From: Schaalia sp. lx-260
Lineage (GTDB): Bacteria; Actinomycetota; Actinomycetes; Actinomycetales; Actinomycetaceae
DNA length: 64,000 bases
Assembly (NCBI RefSeq): GCF_021083645.1
Contig: NZ_JAJNRQ010000002.1
Coordinates: 372,001-436,000, forward strand
Reading direction: 5' to 3'
Below are positions 16,870 through 25,187 of the stretch, one piece after another (the first letter of the stretch is position 1; the number at the start of each line of letters is the position of its first letter). Made by a program: the position numbers and the translations under genes. The notes below the pieces were generated by a model that had not been told where the DNA came from, did no database searches, and saw nothing but the letters and a program-made list of their open reading frames with translations.

Positions 16870-16919
16870 GGTTCCTGTGTGGGAACCTGGGTAGGTGACT
16901 CATACAGCCACCTACCCAG
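16870..16919 (-). other. Two adjacent hairpins in the GH3-lipoprotein gap
   Basis: An 11-bp perfect stem (16887-16897 with 16909-16919) and a 6-bp stem (16870-16875 with 16882-16887) sit back to back between the GH3 lipoprotein stop and the next ribosome-binding site. No T-run follows. This suggests an intercistronic RNA structure that sets gene dosage rather than a full terminator. Confidence 0.5.
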
Positions 16920-16929
16920 TGTGATGGTT

Positions 16930-19323
16930 TTACTTCAGTGGCTTATTGTCAGCGCCTAAACCGAAACCGTAATCATATGTGTTGCCCTGAGAGTCAGTGT
17001 AAGGAGTCACGTCTTTAGGAACGTCTTCCTTATTTGCCTCTACTGTATCCATATCCTTGGGGAACTGGATAGGCAGACGGCCAGCAGGCTTGTGCAAGCC
17101 AAGAGCGACGCGTAAGAGTGCTTCATCAGCAGTACCAAAGCCTACAAAGATCGCATCAGATTGTTCTTCAAATTCTGCGGGGATCACAGGGTTATTTGCT
17201 TTGATAACGGCGATCAGAGGAATGTTCTTACCTGAAGCTGTGATGGCTTCACGCGCACGCAGTAGCGCATCCAAATCAGCGGCATTAGTAATACGAGAAG
17301 TGTGACCAAAGTAGGAACGGTTTTCCTTTGAGCCGTCAGCAAGTGTGTCACCAGAAATTGACTGGGTACGAACATGCTCCCCATCAGCGGTGTAGGGACG
17401 GTATTGCAAGGACAATGGGTACCATGTGTTGTTTTCTTGATCCCAGCCAGCCTTGCTGAAGTTATTCCCTGAAGTTGGAGAGTGCATACCAACCAGAACC
17501 ATATCTACATTGGACAGGTCCGGAACCTTGTATTCACTGATCTTGCCATCAGCGTCCAAGGTCACCTCATCAGTGACAACATCTTTGAAGAACTTCTTTG
17601 CCACATCAACATCAACACTAGGACCGTAAGTGTATTCAGCTTCACCAAAGAGGCTTGGGCTGCCAAGGTCAGCGGTTTGAGGAATGTAAACGACCTTATC
17701 GGAATAATCCGCCTGGGCATCAAATTTCACGGTGTTATCAGCATTCTTCAGCATAACGATGGAGTTAAGCTGTGCCTCACGACCGGCCTCGACTTTATCC
17801 TGTGAGCCAACAACGGCTTGTGAATCCTCAAGGACAAGGAAAGGATTGTCGAATCCGTCATTTGCAAATCCCATGGTCAAAATGCGCTGCGCAGACTGTG
17901 CCCAACGGGTAGCTGCATCAACCTCAAGTTCGCCCTTCTCGAACTTTTCCTGCCACATGTCGTAAGCGGCAAGAACCGGAGCCACATCATTATTGCCACC
18001 AAACATGTCGGTGCCATTCTTAATGATTTCAAAGTGACGTTCGTCAACAGTCATATCTGCAACGCCCCAACCGGTAGCGATACGCGGCTGGTCAGCATCC
18101 GTGGAAGCCTTAGTTACACCCCAGTCGGTGACAACAACACCTTGGTAGTTCGCATCTTTACGGAGAGCATCGAGTTTTCCTGAGTCATAGGATGTCCCTT
18201 TCAGCTCAGCAAATTCAGGGCTGCCATCAGCTGCCACAGCAGCAGAGTAGGAAGTCATGACCGCAGCAGATTCCAGAGCCTTCTTAAAGACGGAGAGGTG
18301 CTCTTGTGCGTTATCACCTGGATAAACAGCATATTTACCAGCATTGGTATGCGATTCACGACCGCTTTCACCAACACCATCACCTGGCCAGTGCTTAATC
18401 ATGGCATTGACTGATTCACTACCCCACCCTTGGTTGGCACCATCGGCACTAAATGTGCCCTGGAAGCCTTCAACATATGCTTTAGCCATGTCGCCAGCCA
18501 TTGTTGAGTCTTCACCGAAAGTGCCAGAGACACGAAGCCAACGAGGTTCCGTTGCCAAGTCAATCTGAGGCGAAAGCGCAGTGCCGATACCTAATGCTTT
18601 GTATTCAGCGGAGGCAGCCTTAGCGAATTCCAGCACAGTGGAAGGTGAGAATGTCGCCGCTAAACCTAATGAGGAAGGCCACTTCGAGATTTCACCAACC
18701 TCACTGAAAGACTTGTCTTTGGAAGCATCAGAACGAGGATCGGATGAGTAGTTCACAGGAACATACGGGGTTTGTGCGCTGGTCAGTGTTTCCACATAAG
18801 CTTGCATTTCATTGACCCACTGAACATTCTGCTTCGCATCAGAAGTGCCTGCATTCAAAACTGCACGCAAATGCGAACCTGATAAGTATTCTTTCTGCTT
18901 ATCGGTCAAGCCATCGCCCGGAGCACGTTCATGAGATGAGAACAGCATCAAACCAGCTTGCTGTTCTTTTGACAACTGTGGAGCCAAATCAGCTGCGCGC
19001 GCGCTGTCATCTAGGCGCCAGTCCTCAAAGGGGTCCAATGTGCCATTTGCATTCATATCTTTGAAAGCGTAAGTGTAGTCGCCATCAACAACTTCAATCA
19101 CTTTCATGCTTCCACCGGTTGCGAAACTTAAAGTTGCACCACCGTTAGGGTTCACTACGCGAGTGAATTCTGTTTTTCCGTCAGTTAGTTCCTGTGTTGT
19201 AAATGTCTTAGCGGCATTACTCTCACCGGAAGCCTGCGTGTTATTAGCAGATGAGCATCCTGCTAAAACGAAAGCTACTGCGCCGACTGCAGCGACTGCG
19301 CCTGTGCCTCGTACTTTCCGCAT
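16930..19323 (-). CDS. GH3-family lipoprotein glycosidase
   Basis: 797 residues. The signal peptide ends FVLAGC (Cys23 lipidated) and a Ser/Asn-rich linker follows. A short DMNANGTLDPFEDWRLD stretch resembles a calcium-binding loop, and then comes the GH3 barrel with SGTFGEDS, IKHWPGDGVG and the nucleophile Asp near residue 399 in VVVTDWG. The alpha/beta sandwich follows (IVMLKNADNTVKF, ending near VGFGTADEALL). The start has AGGAG 9 bases upstream. It is anchored on the outer face of the membrane, so it should trim extracellular glycans before uptake. It does not closely match the two other GH3 enzymes of the cluster, so the three are not recent duplicates. Confidence 0.9.
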   Translation of the reverse strand: MRKVRGTGAVAAVGAVAFVLAGCSSANNTQASGESNAAKTFTTQELTDGKTEFTRVVNPNGGATLSFATGGSMKVIEVVDGDYTYAFKDMNANGTLDPFEDWRLDDSARAADLAPQLSKEQQAGLMLFSSHERAPGDGLTDKQKEYLSGSHLRAVLNAGTSDAKQNVQWVNEMQAYVETLTSAQTPYVPVNYSSDPRSDASKDKSFSEVGEISKWPSSLGLAATFSPSTVLEFAKAASAEYKALGIGTALSPQIDLATEPRWLRVSGTFGEDSTMAGDMAKAYVEGFQGTFSADGANQGWGSESVNAMIKHWPGDGVGESGRESHTNAGKYAVYPGDNAQEHLSVFKKALESAAVMTSYSAAVAADGSPEFAELKGTSYDSGKLDALRKDANYQGVVVTDWGVTKASTDADQPRIATGWGVADMTVDERHFEIIKNGTDMFGGNNDVAPVLAAYDMWQEKFEKGELEVDAATRWAQSAQRILTMGFANDGFDNPFLVLEDSQAVVGSQDKVEAGREAQLNSIVMLKNADNTVKFDAQADYSDKVVYIPQTADLGSPSLFGEAEYTYGPSVDVDVAKKFFKDVVTDEVTLDADGKISEYKVPDLSNVDMVLVGMHSPTSGNNFSKAGWDQENNTWYPLSLQYRPYTADGEHVRTQSISGDTLADGSKENRSYFGHTSRITNAADLDALLRAREAITASGKNIPLIAVIKANNPVIPAEFEEQSDAIFVGFGTADEALLRVALGLHKPAGRLPIQFPKDMDTVEANKEDVPKDVTPYTDSQGNTYDYGFGLGADNKPLK

Positions 19324-19679
19324 TCGTGAGTCTCCTCAAACTGTATCCCGTTTTCGGGCTGTCATGTGTTGCCTGGGCATACACCGAAGCTCCAGAGCCT
19401 TACCCACCCAATAGGTTGTGGCTCCATTGCCGTCGGGGGCTGTCCCCCACATGTGATGTCCACCTACGATGGTATTGACAGGCAGGTAAAGAGCGCCTTT
19501 CGTTATGCATGATCTGTCAAAGGCCGCACACAATCTGTCACGCTGTAACCACTTCGTTACCAAAGCCTATTTTGCTTCCACTGCTTATCTATACCCCCCT
19601 ACAACATACTGCGCCTTTTCCTTTCACTTACTTCAAAAATAGGTACACGTCCCCCGTAAGCTATGGCAGGATAAAAGTT
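19324..19679. other. Divergent intergenic region between GH3 cluster and HAD gene
   Basis: No gene seen. It holds a GGGGG/CCCCC mini-hairpin around 19435-19448 and two ATCTGTCA direct repeats at 19512-19519 and 19533-19540, 21 bp apart (two helical turns). It also has a small dyad GTAAC/GTTAC (19545-19549, 19556-19560). These could be regulator sites for either side. Confidence 0.35.
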
Positions 19680-20540
19680 ATGAACTCAGCTCTGCACTCA
19701 TTTCGTTCTTTTCTTTCCGAAGGGCCCGTTGCACTTTTCGTTGACATTGATGGCACACTTATCACGCATGAGCAGCGCATTCCTACCTCAGCGCTTCATG
19801 CTTGTCGTTCAGCTCAAGAAAAAGGGCATCACCTGTTTTTGTCCTCTGGGCGTTCCCTGCCTGAGATTTACCCTCGTCTATGGGATTTAGGTTTTTCAGG
19901 ATTCATCGGTGGAGGCGGCGCATATGTACGTGTCGCAGATCAAGTCCTACAAGATGAACGCCTCAGCTCACAACAAATCACAGCTCTTGATTCTCTTTTG
20001 AGTAACTTGAATGCCGTGTACTTATGGCAAGGTGTTGACGCTATGCATCCCAGCCCTGGTTTCATCGACTTTTTCACACATGCAATGGATAAACCTGAAG
20101 CAGCCGGATGGCGCGAATACAATGAGGTGATTACACCTTTTATTCGCCAAGGCACACCCGATACCATAACGAAATGCACCGCTTATATTCCAGCGTGCGA
20201 TAACCTGCTGGATATTCTGACTCATCATTTACCTGACGGAATCCGTTATATCCCAGGGTCGATAGCTGCAGGTAATACAACAGTTGCCGAATTTATGCCT
20301 TCTCATATTTCTAAAGGCGCATCAATGGGACTGGTATGCGATTACTTAGGTATTGCTCGCCAGCACAGTGTGGCTATTGGTGATTCGCATAATGACATTG
20401 AGGCTTTGCAGGTCGCAGGCTGCGGCGTTGCAATGGGTCAAGCTCCCACGCAGGTCCGTGAAGCTGCTGATTACGTCACCGCACCGGTCACTGAGGACGG
20501 TTTGGCACAAGCATTAACTCTACTTGGACTTGCCGAATAG
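19680..20540 (+). CDS. Cof-type HAD-IIB sugar phosphatase
   Basis: 286 residues from ATG 19680 (MNSALHSFRSF), with AGGA upstream; a longer in-frame start at 19509 adds non-homologous sequence. HAD motif I is ALFVDIDGTLI (nucleophile and acid/base Asp), motif II the Ser in LFLSSGRS, motif III the Lys in SKGASMG and motif IV AIGDSHNDIEA. The large C2B cap between motifs II and III marks the Cof/HAD-IIB subfamily, which mostly dephosphorylates sugar phosphates or pyridoxal phosphate. It precedes two PTS genes on the same strand, so a role against sugar-phosphate stress is plausible but unproven. Confidence 0.85.
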   Translation: MNSALHSFRSFLSEGPVALFVDIDGTLITHEQRIPTSALHACRSAQEKGHHLFLSSGRSLPEIYPRLWDLGFSGFIGGGGAYVRVADQVLQDERLSSQQITALDSLLSNLNAVYLWQGVDAMHPSPGFIDFFTHAMDKPEAAGWREYNEVITPFIRQGTPDTITKCTAYIPACDNLLDILTHHLPDGIRYIPGSIAAGNTTVAEFMPSHISKGASMGLVCDYLGIARQHSVAIGDSHNDIEALQVAGCGVAMGQAPTQVREAADYVTAPVTEDGLAQALTLLGLAE

Positions 20541-20659
20541 TCACCGGTAATAAAAACCGCATATTCACAGGCCCAAAGCCACACATAGAATACTTCAAAG
20601 GACTATCGTTAACACATAAGTTGCGCGAAATATCAGCACGCTACGACGAGGAGGCACCT

Positions 20660-20890
20660 ATGACGCAGGCAGAATCAATCCTCTCAGCACTTGGAGGATG
20701 GGACAACATCACTACCATTGAAGCATGTATTACGCGTATCCGCGTTGATGTGAAAGACACCGATTGTGTGGACGAATCCGCCCTCGAAAAAGCTGGAGCC
20801 TTCGGTGTCGTTGGCCTTGGTCAATCACTTCAAGTAGTCATGGGCCCTGAAGCTGAAGAAATCACAGCAGAAATTGAGGCACTCAGGTGA
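20660..20890 (+). CDS. PTS glucose-family EIIB component, stand-alone
   Basis: 76 residues from ATG 20660, with GAGGAGG 5 bases upstream. It is a single glucose/sucrose-family IIB domain with the phosphorylated Cys23 in EACITRIRV, and GVVGLGQSLQVVMGP further on. It receives phosphate from IIA and passes it to the sugar during transport. The next gene, for IIA, overlaps its stop. In most bacteria IIB is fused to IIC, but no IIC gene is in the window. These two must serve a membrane component encoded elsewhere. Confidence 0.88.
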   Translation: MTQAESILSALGGWDNITTIEACITRIRVDVKDTDCVDESALEKAGAFGVVGLGQSLQVVMGPEAEEITAEIEALR

Positions 20891-21345
20891 CCATTAGCTT
20901 GCATTCACCTATCGCAGGTCTTCTTGCGCCCTTATCGGAAGTTCCTGATCCTGTATTTGCGCGAGAAATCATTGGTCCCGGTGTTGCTATCCGCCCGAGT
21001 GCAGGTCACATACATGAATTGTGCGCGCCAGCAACTGGCACACTTATCAAAGTGTTCCCGCATGCCTTTGTTCTTAGAACACTGAAGGGAACCGATATCC
21101 TCATTCACTTAGGAATTGATACGATCAAACTCCACGGCCACGGCTTTACGACATTACGTGAAGAAAAAGATAGTGTAGCCGCAGGTGAACCACTTATTCG
21201 CTGGGATACTTCTGTTGCCCATGAGGCGGGTTTTGATCTTTCTGTTCCCGTTATCATTTTGCATGGGCCACCTCATATTGTGCCCGCACAGAATTTTCAT
21301 TCAAATATAGAGGTTGGTGCACCACTTTTTACCGTGCCAGAGTAA
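20887..21345 (+). CDS. PTS glucose-family EIIA component, stand-alone
   Basis: 152 residues, GTG start overlapping the IIB stop (GTGA). The EIIA-Glc (Crr) fold shows SPIAGLLAPLSEVPDPVFA near the start, GPGVAIRPS, and the active-site His74 in DILIHLGIDT, with His59 in FPHAF as the helper. It carries phosphate from HPr to IIB. As a free protein it could also serve in sugar-dependent signalling. Transcription ends at the hairpin just downstream. Confidence 0.9.
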   Translation: MTISLHSPIAGLLAPLSEVPDPVFAREIIGPGVAIRPSAGHIHELCAPATGTLIKVFPHAFVLRTLKGTDILIHLGIDTIKLHGHGFTTLREEKDSVAAGEPLIRWDTSVAHEAGFDLSVPVIILHGPPHIVPAQNFHSNIEVGAPLFTVPE

Positions 21346-21365
21346 ATACGCTGCGCACTAAAATT

Positions 21366-21392
21366 TATGCCCTGTACAAGCTACAGGGCATA
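21366..21392 (+). terminator. Terminator of the PTS genes
   Basis: An 11-bp perfect stem TATGCCCTGTA/TACAGGGCATA (21366-21376, 21382-21392) with a 5-base loop, followed by TTTTG. It lies between convergent IIA and malQ and may serve both strands. Confidence 0.8.
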
Positions 21393-21445
21393 TTTTGTTG
21401 GAGGATCACCGAGTAGGAAAACGAGTATTTCCTCAGAGGGAAAGC

Positions 21446-23653
21446 TCATCCCACAGATGATGCTTCACAAGAACAATCATTGAGTTCATGACGCATCACG
21501 CGAGACAGCGAATGAAAACGATCATTATGTGCTAACAATTCAACTGTTATTTCTTCACCTTGTTCGTTACACAATGGGACACACCAGTTCGGATATTCCC
21601 GATATGTTCCTGGTAAATTCTGTGGGCGCATATCCCCTACCGCATCCACTAAAGAAGCCACCACTAAACGTGCAGGAGTACGCGCCGCATAACGATGTAA
21701 AGCTTCAACGAAAGTCTGCGTATCCACCTCACAGGTATCCGTGTGATTGTTAGTTGGGGCTGAATCAGAATCTAAAAGGCCATACTCATATAGGCGTAGG
21801 CGCATACGTTCTTGTTCGTCCCTATCAGCTTGACGCACTGTCTGAATATCATCAACCAGCAAGCCAAGCTCATGACGTAAGCTCGTTTGAATTCCATTAA
21901 TATAACCAGCAGTGGGCGGTAAATCATGAGTGGTTACAGCAGCAAGACATTCCGTACGATATTCCTGCGCATGTAAAGGATCTCCCGCTTGGTCTTTTTC
22001 AAACCATAATACGGAAGTTCCCTGCACACCACGCTCACGTAGATAATCACGCACCCATGGCTCTACCGTGCCTAAATCTTCACCGATTACCTGTGCCCCT
22101 GCACGCTGAGCTTCCAATAAAAGCACACCCACCATGGCCTCATGATCGTAATAAACATACGTTCCGGCACTTGCTTCTTGGCCAGCAGGAATCCACCATA
22201 AACGGAACATACCTAAAATATGATCAATACGAACCGCGCCAGCATGTGCCAAAACCGCACGTAACATGTCACGTAGCGGCGCATAACCAGCCTCAGCTAA
22301 ACCACGCGGAGACCACGGTGGCTGCGACCAATTTTGACCTTGCTGGGAGTACATATCCGGCGGAGCACCCACACTCATTCCACGTGCAAATACCGTCGGC
22401 ATTGACCACACATCTGAACCTGTCGGATGTACACCCACAGCTAAATCAGCCATGACTCCCACGTTCATTCCTAGCGAACGAGCCAGAGCCTGAGCATGGG
22501 ACAATTGCTCAGAAGCTACCCACTGACACCATTGCCAAAATAAGACGCGCTCAGCGAAGTAATGACGTGCTTCCTTTACAGCAGGAGCATGAACGTTGCT
22601 CATATTTTCTGGTAGTTCTAGGCTGCCTTTGTCTTCAACCAGAGCGCACCACAGTGCAAAGTTTTCTAAATCCACACCGCATTTTTCAACGAAAGTACGG
22701 AATTGAATCTCACGATGTATGCTGCGTGGCTGATAAAAAATACGCTCCAACGCCTTGCATTTACCTGTCCAACTTACATCACGATCAATATAGGCTGCCG
22801 TTCCTGTTGCCTTATTCGTTTCCTCATGCAGTTGCTGCACATACTCGCGGTCCGATTCAGAAAGGAACGCGTATTCTTCAATAGATTCTGGATGAATATA
22901 TAAAGGATTCACCCAGCGGCGGCTCACCGGTAAGTAGGGGGAATTCTCAATCGGTGTAATAGGCGCACACGCATGGACAGGGTTCATGAGCAAAAAATCT
23001 GCACCCTGCTGTCCGCACAAAGCTAAAATATCAGCCAAATCTGCCGTATCGCCCATCCCCCATGAGGTACGGGAACGGATCGAATACAACTGAGCTGCTA
23101 CCCCCCAGCGACGTGGCCCATCAGCTAAAGGAACATTCAGACGTTGAGGAACCACAATCAGTGTAGCTTCACAGGTCTGATTATCTTGAGCAGTTGCGAC
23201 CAAGCGATGCCACCCTAACGGCATATCTGAGGGCACAGTAAAAGTGGCTCGACCTATCACTTGTCCGTCTACTTCACGGGGAGGAACCCAACGGTCTTGC
23301 TGCTGACAGTGGCCGCGAGCACCTTCTTCGCTCACCCATTCCACATATACCCAGTATCCATCGGGAACATGAACATTGAATTCACGGCTTTCACCTTGAC
23401 GGGCGACAACAGTTGTTGGGAGCAAGCGACGCCAGTGACGGTCCTCTGTTTCTTTGAGGGCATTGTGGATATCAGCACGGGTAGCTTGTGGTGTGACAGG
23501 TAAATCTAAAGATTGAAGGACACGTAACAGAGAATCTGCAGATACGTCTTTGCGTTGTCCGTACCAGTCCCAAAAATGTGTTGCAATACCATTGAGGTCA
23601 GCTAGGTGGCGCAGTAAATCCATGTCGTGAGCTGCTGGAGTCTGAGCGTCCAC
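21446..23653 (-). CDS. malQ: 4-alpha-glucanotransferase (amylomaltase, GH77)
   Basis: 735 residues, GTG start at 23653 with AAAGGGGAA upstream. An N-terminal extension of about 170 residues (beta-sandwich) precedes the GH77 barrel, as in actinobacterial and E. coli-type MalQ. Catalytic features: nucleophile Asp near 477 in VRIDHILGM, acid/base Glu near 524 in VIGEDLGTV, and the stabilising Asp near 576 in TTHDLPPTAGY. It disproportionates malto-oligosaccharides and feeds glucose and longer dextrins into glycogen metabolism. It is monocistronic as far as visible, convergent with the PTS genes. Confidence 0.95.
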   Translation of the reverse strand: MDAQTPAAHDMDLLRHLADLNGIATHFWDWYGQRKDVSADSLLRVLQSLDLPVTPQATRADIHNALKETEDRHWRRLLPTTVVARQGESREFNVHVPDGYWVYVEWVSEEGARGHCQQQDRWVPPREVDGQVIGRATFTVPSDMPLGWHRLVATAQDNQTCEATLIVVPQRLNVPLADGPRRWGVAAQLYSIRSRTSWGMGDTADLADILALCGQQGADFLLMNPVHACAPITPIENSPYLPVSRRWVNPLYIHPESIEEYAFLSESDREYVQQLHEETNKATGTAAYIDRDVSWTGKCKALERIFYQPRSIHREIQFRTFVEKCGVDLENFALWCALVEDKGSLELPENMSNVHAPAVKEARHYFAERVLFWQWCQWVASEQLSHAQALARSLGMNVGVMADLAVGVHPTGSDVWSMPTVFARGMSVGAPPDMYSQQGQNWSQPPWSPRGLAEAGYAPLRDMLRAVLAHAGAVRIDHILGMFRLWWIPAGQEASAGTYVYYDHEAMVGVLLLEAQRAGAQVIGEDLGTVEPWVRDYLRERGVQGTSVLWFEKDQAGDPLHAQEYRTECLAAVTTHDLPPTAGYINGIQTSLRHELGLLVDDIQTVRQADRDEQERMRLRLYEYGLLDSDSAPTNNHTDTCEVDTQTFVEALHRYAARTPARLVVASLVDAVGDMRPQNLPGTYREYPNWCVPLCNEQGEEITVELLAHNDRFHSLSRVMRHELNDCSCEASSVG

Positions 23654-23937
23654 TGATTCCCCTTTTTTGTGTTTATTGCATCGCGCAGATCAAGACACTA
23701 TCACTGGGCGTTTACATGGTAAAGCGTAGCGAATTATCTGCTGTATAGCAGTTTGCGTATTCGGTATTTTCCGCTTTCATCCTAGGACTTTTTGCAGGTG
23801 AGAACGAAAACTTTGATCTGTTATCTCAGATGTAGCAACGTGTACCTGTTCACATTATTTTATGTGTGTGATCTGCATATTCATTGTGTTGTTCTTTGTG
23901 ATTTGGTGCGTGCTCTCAGGAAAAACCACGATGCCTC

Positions 23938-24912
23938 ATGAAGAATATATGTATGACTCGACCTATTCCTGTGCCTTTGACAAGTGAAGAACCTGTTGCT
24001 TCTGTTCTTCGGATTTTGTCTTTGCGTGAAGTAGAAAATGATACTTTTACCGCATATTCGCTTCCTCAAGTTCGCAGAGTTTATGGTGGGCAAGTTGTTG
24101 CTCAGGCTTTACTTGCTGCCGCTGCAACTTTGGAGCATCCTTCACGTGTGGCACACTCACTTCATGCGTCTTTTTTGCGTGGTGGCAATCCTGAAAATGC
24201 TTTTACTTTAGCGGTGCAACGGATACGTGAAGGGCGTTCTTTTACGTCACGTTTTGTGCGTGCTTTCCAAGATGAGCGGGAGATATTGACGATGTCTGCT
24301 TCTTTTGCTCCTCCTGAAAATGGTCTTGAGTTTGTTGTACCTGCCCCGAAGGTGCCTGAGCCTGAAGGTTTACGTTCTGCGATTGAAATTTTCCGCGCAA
24401 TGGATCATCCTGTCGGACGTTTCCTTGGGAAAACAGCTTCTTTTGATGTTCGCCATGTGGAGAATAATCTGTACACGGGGTCGGATCCTGCCCGCGCCCA
24501 TATTCAGCATTTGTGGATGCGTCCACGGGCTTCAATGCCTCCTGCATTGTCTCAGCATATTCACCGTGCGCTTTTAGCCTACGTTGTCGATCAGGTCATG
24601 TTTGAGCCGGCAATGCGTGTTTTAGGCTTGTCGTGGATGACTCCAGGAATGTCTGCGGCTTCACTTGACCATTCCATGTGGTTTCATCGTGATGTGGATA
24701 TGAATCAGTGGCTTTTATATGAGGGAACGTGTTTTAACGTGAACAGTGGTCGGACTTTGACACGTACACGTATTTTCACTCGAGAGGGGATTTTAGTCGC
24801 TGAGGCCGAGCAGCAAGGTATGTTGCGTATTCCAACAGAAGAACATCAAGGATCTGATCGTTGGGGTTTTGGTGTGGATTCTCGTGGTCAGGTCTCGGTA
24901 GGTATGGCTTAG
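23938..24912 (+). CDS. tesB: Acyl-CoA thioesterase II
   Basis: 324 residues, a tandem (double) hot-dog protein of TesB length. The first half contains RRVYGGQVVAQALLAA and HSLHASFLRGGN. The second contains LDHSMWFHRDVDMNQWLLYE, which carries the catalytic Asp, and the Thr/Gln triad partners follow in the GRTLTR and EAEQQGM regions. It hydrolyses acyl-CoA to free fatty acid and CoA. AGGAAA lies rather far (15 bases) from the first ATG at 23938, so ATG 23953 is an alternative start that would shorten it by five residues. A strong hairpin follows. Confidence 0.92.
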   Translation: MKNICMTRPIPVPLTSEEPVASVLRILSLREVENDTFTAYSLPQVRRVYGGQVVAQALLAAAATLEHPSRVAHSLHASFLRGGNPENAFTLAVQRIREGRSFTSRFVRAFQDEREILTMSASFAPPENGLEFVVPAPKVPEPEGLRSAIEIFRAMDHPVGRFLGKTASFDVRHVENNLYTGSDPARAHIQHLWMRPRASMPPALSQHIHRALLAYVVDQVMFEPAMRVLGLSWMTPGMSAASLDHSMWFHRDVDMNQWLLYEGTCFNVNSGRTLTRTRIFTREGILVAEAEQQGMLRIPTEEHQGSDRWGFGVDSRGQVSVGMA

Positions 24913-25092
24913 GTGTAGGCAGCTGACATCGAGTTTTCGCTTGTTGCCGGTAAGTTTTTATTCCTGCACGTATCATTACTGCCACTATTTACGCACATCA
25001 GCTTAGGTGTACGCATTATATGGGAGCTATACGGTGCGTACATGCAGCTATCAGAAAAACTATTGAGGACATACACCCTTGTACGCACAAAC

Positions 25093-25141
25093 CCTCCGAG
25101 CGGGTAACTGTGATGACTCATTCACATTACCTGCTCGGAGG
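25093..25141 (+). terminator. Long hairpin between tesB and ettA
   Basis: A stem of about 20 bp (left arm 25093-25113, right arm 25122-25141) with one bulge and a G-T pair around an 8-base loop, followed on the plus strand by ATTCTGTTT. It lies between convergent tesB and ettA and probably ends tesB. Confidence 0.65.
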
Positions 25142-25187
25142 ATTCTGTTTCACGTGCGGCTGTGTTTCCTGCCGCTATTGATTTATT

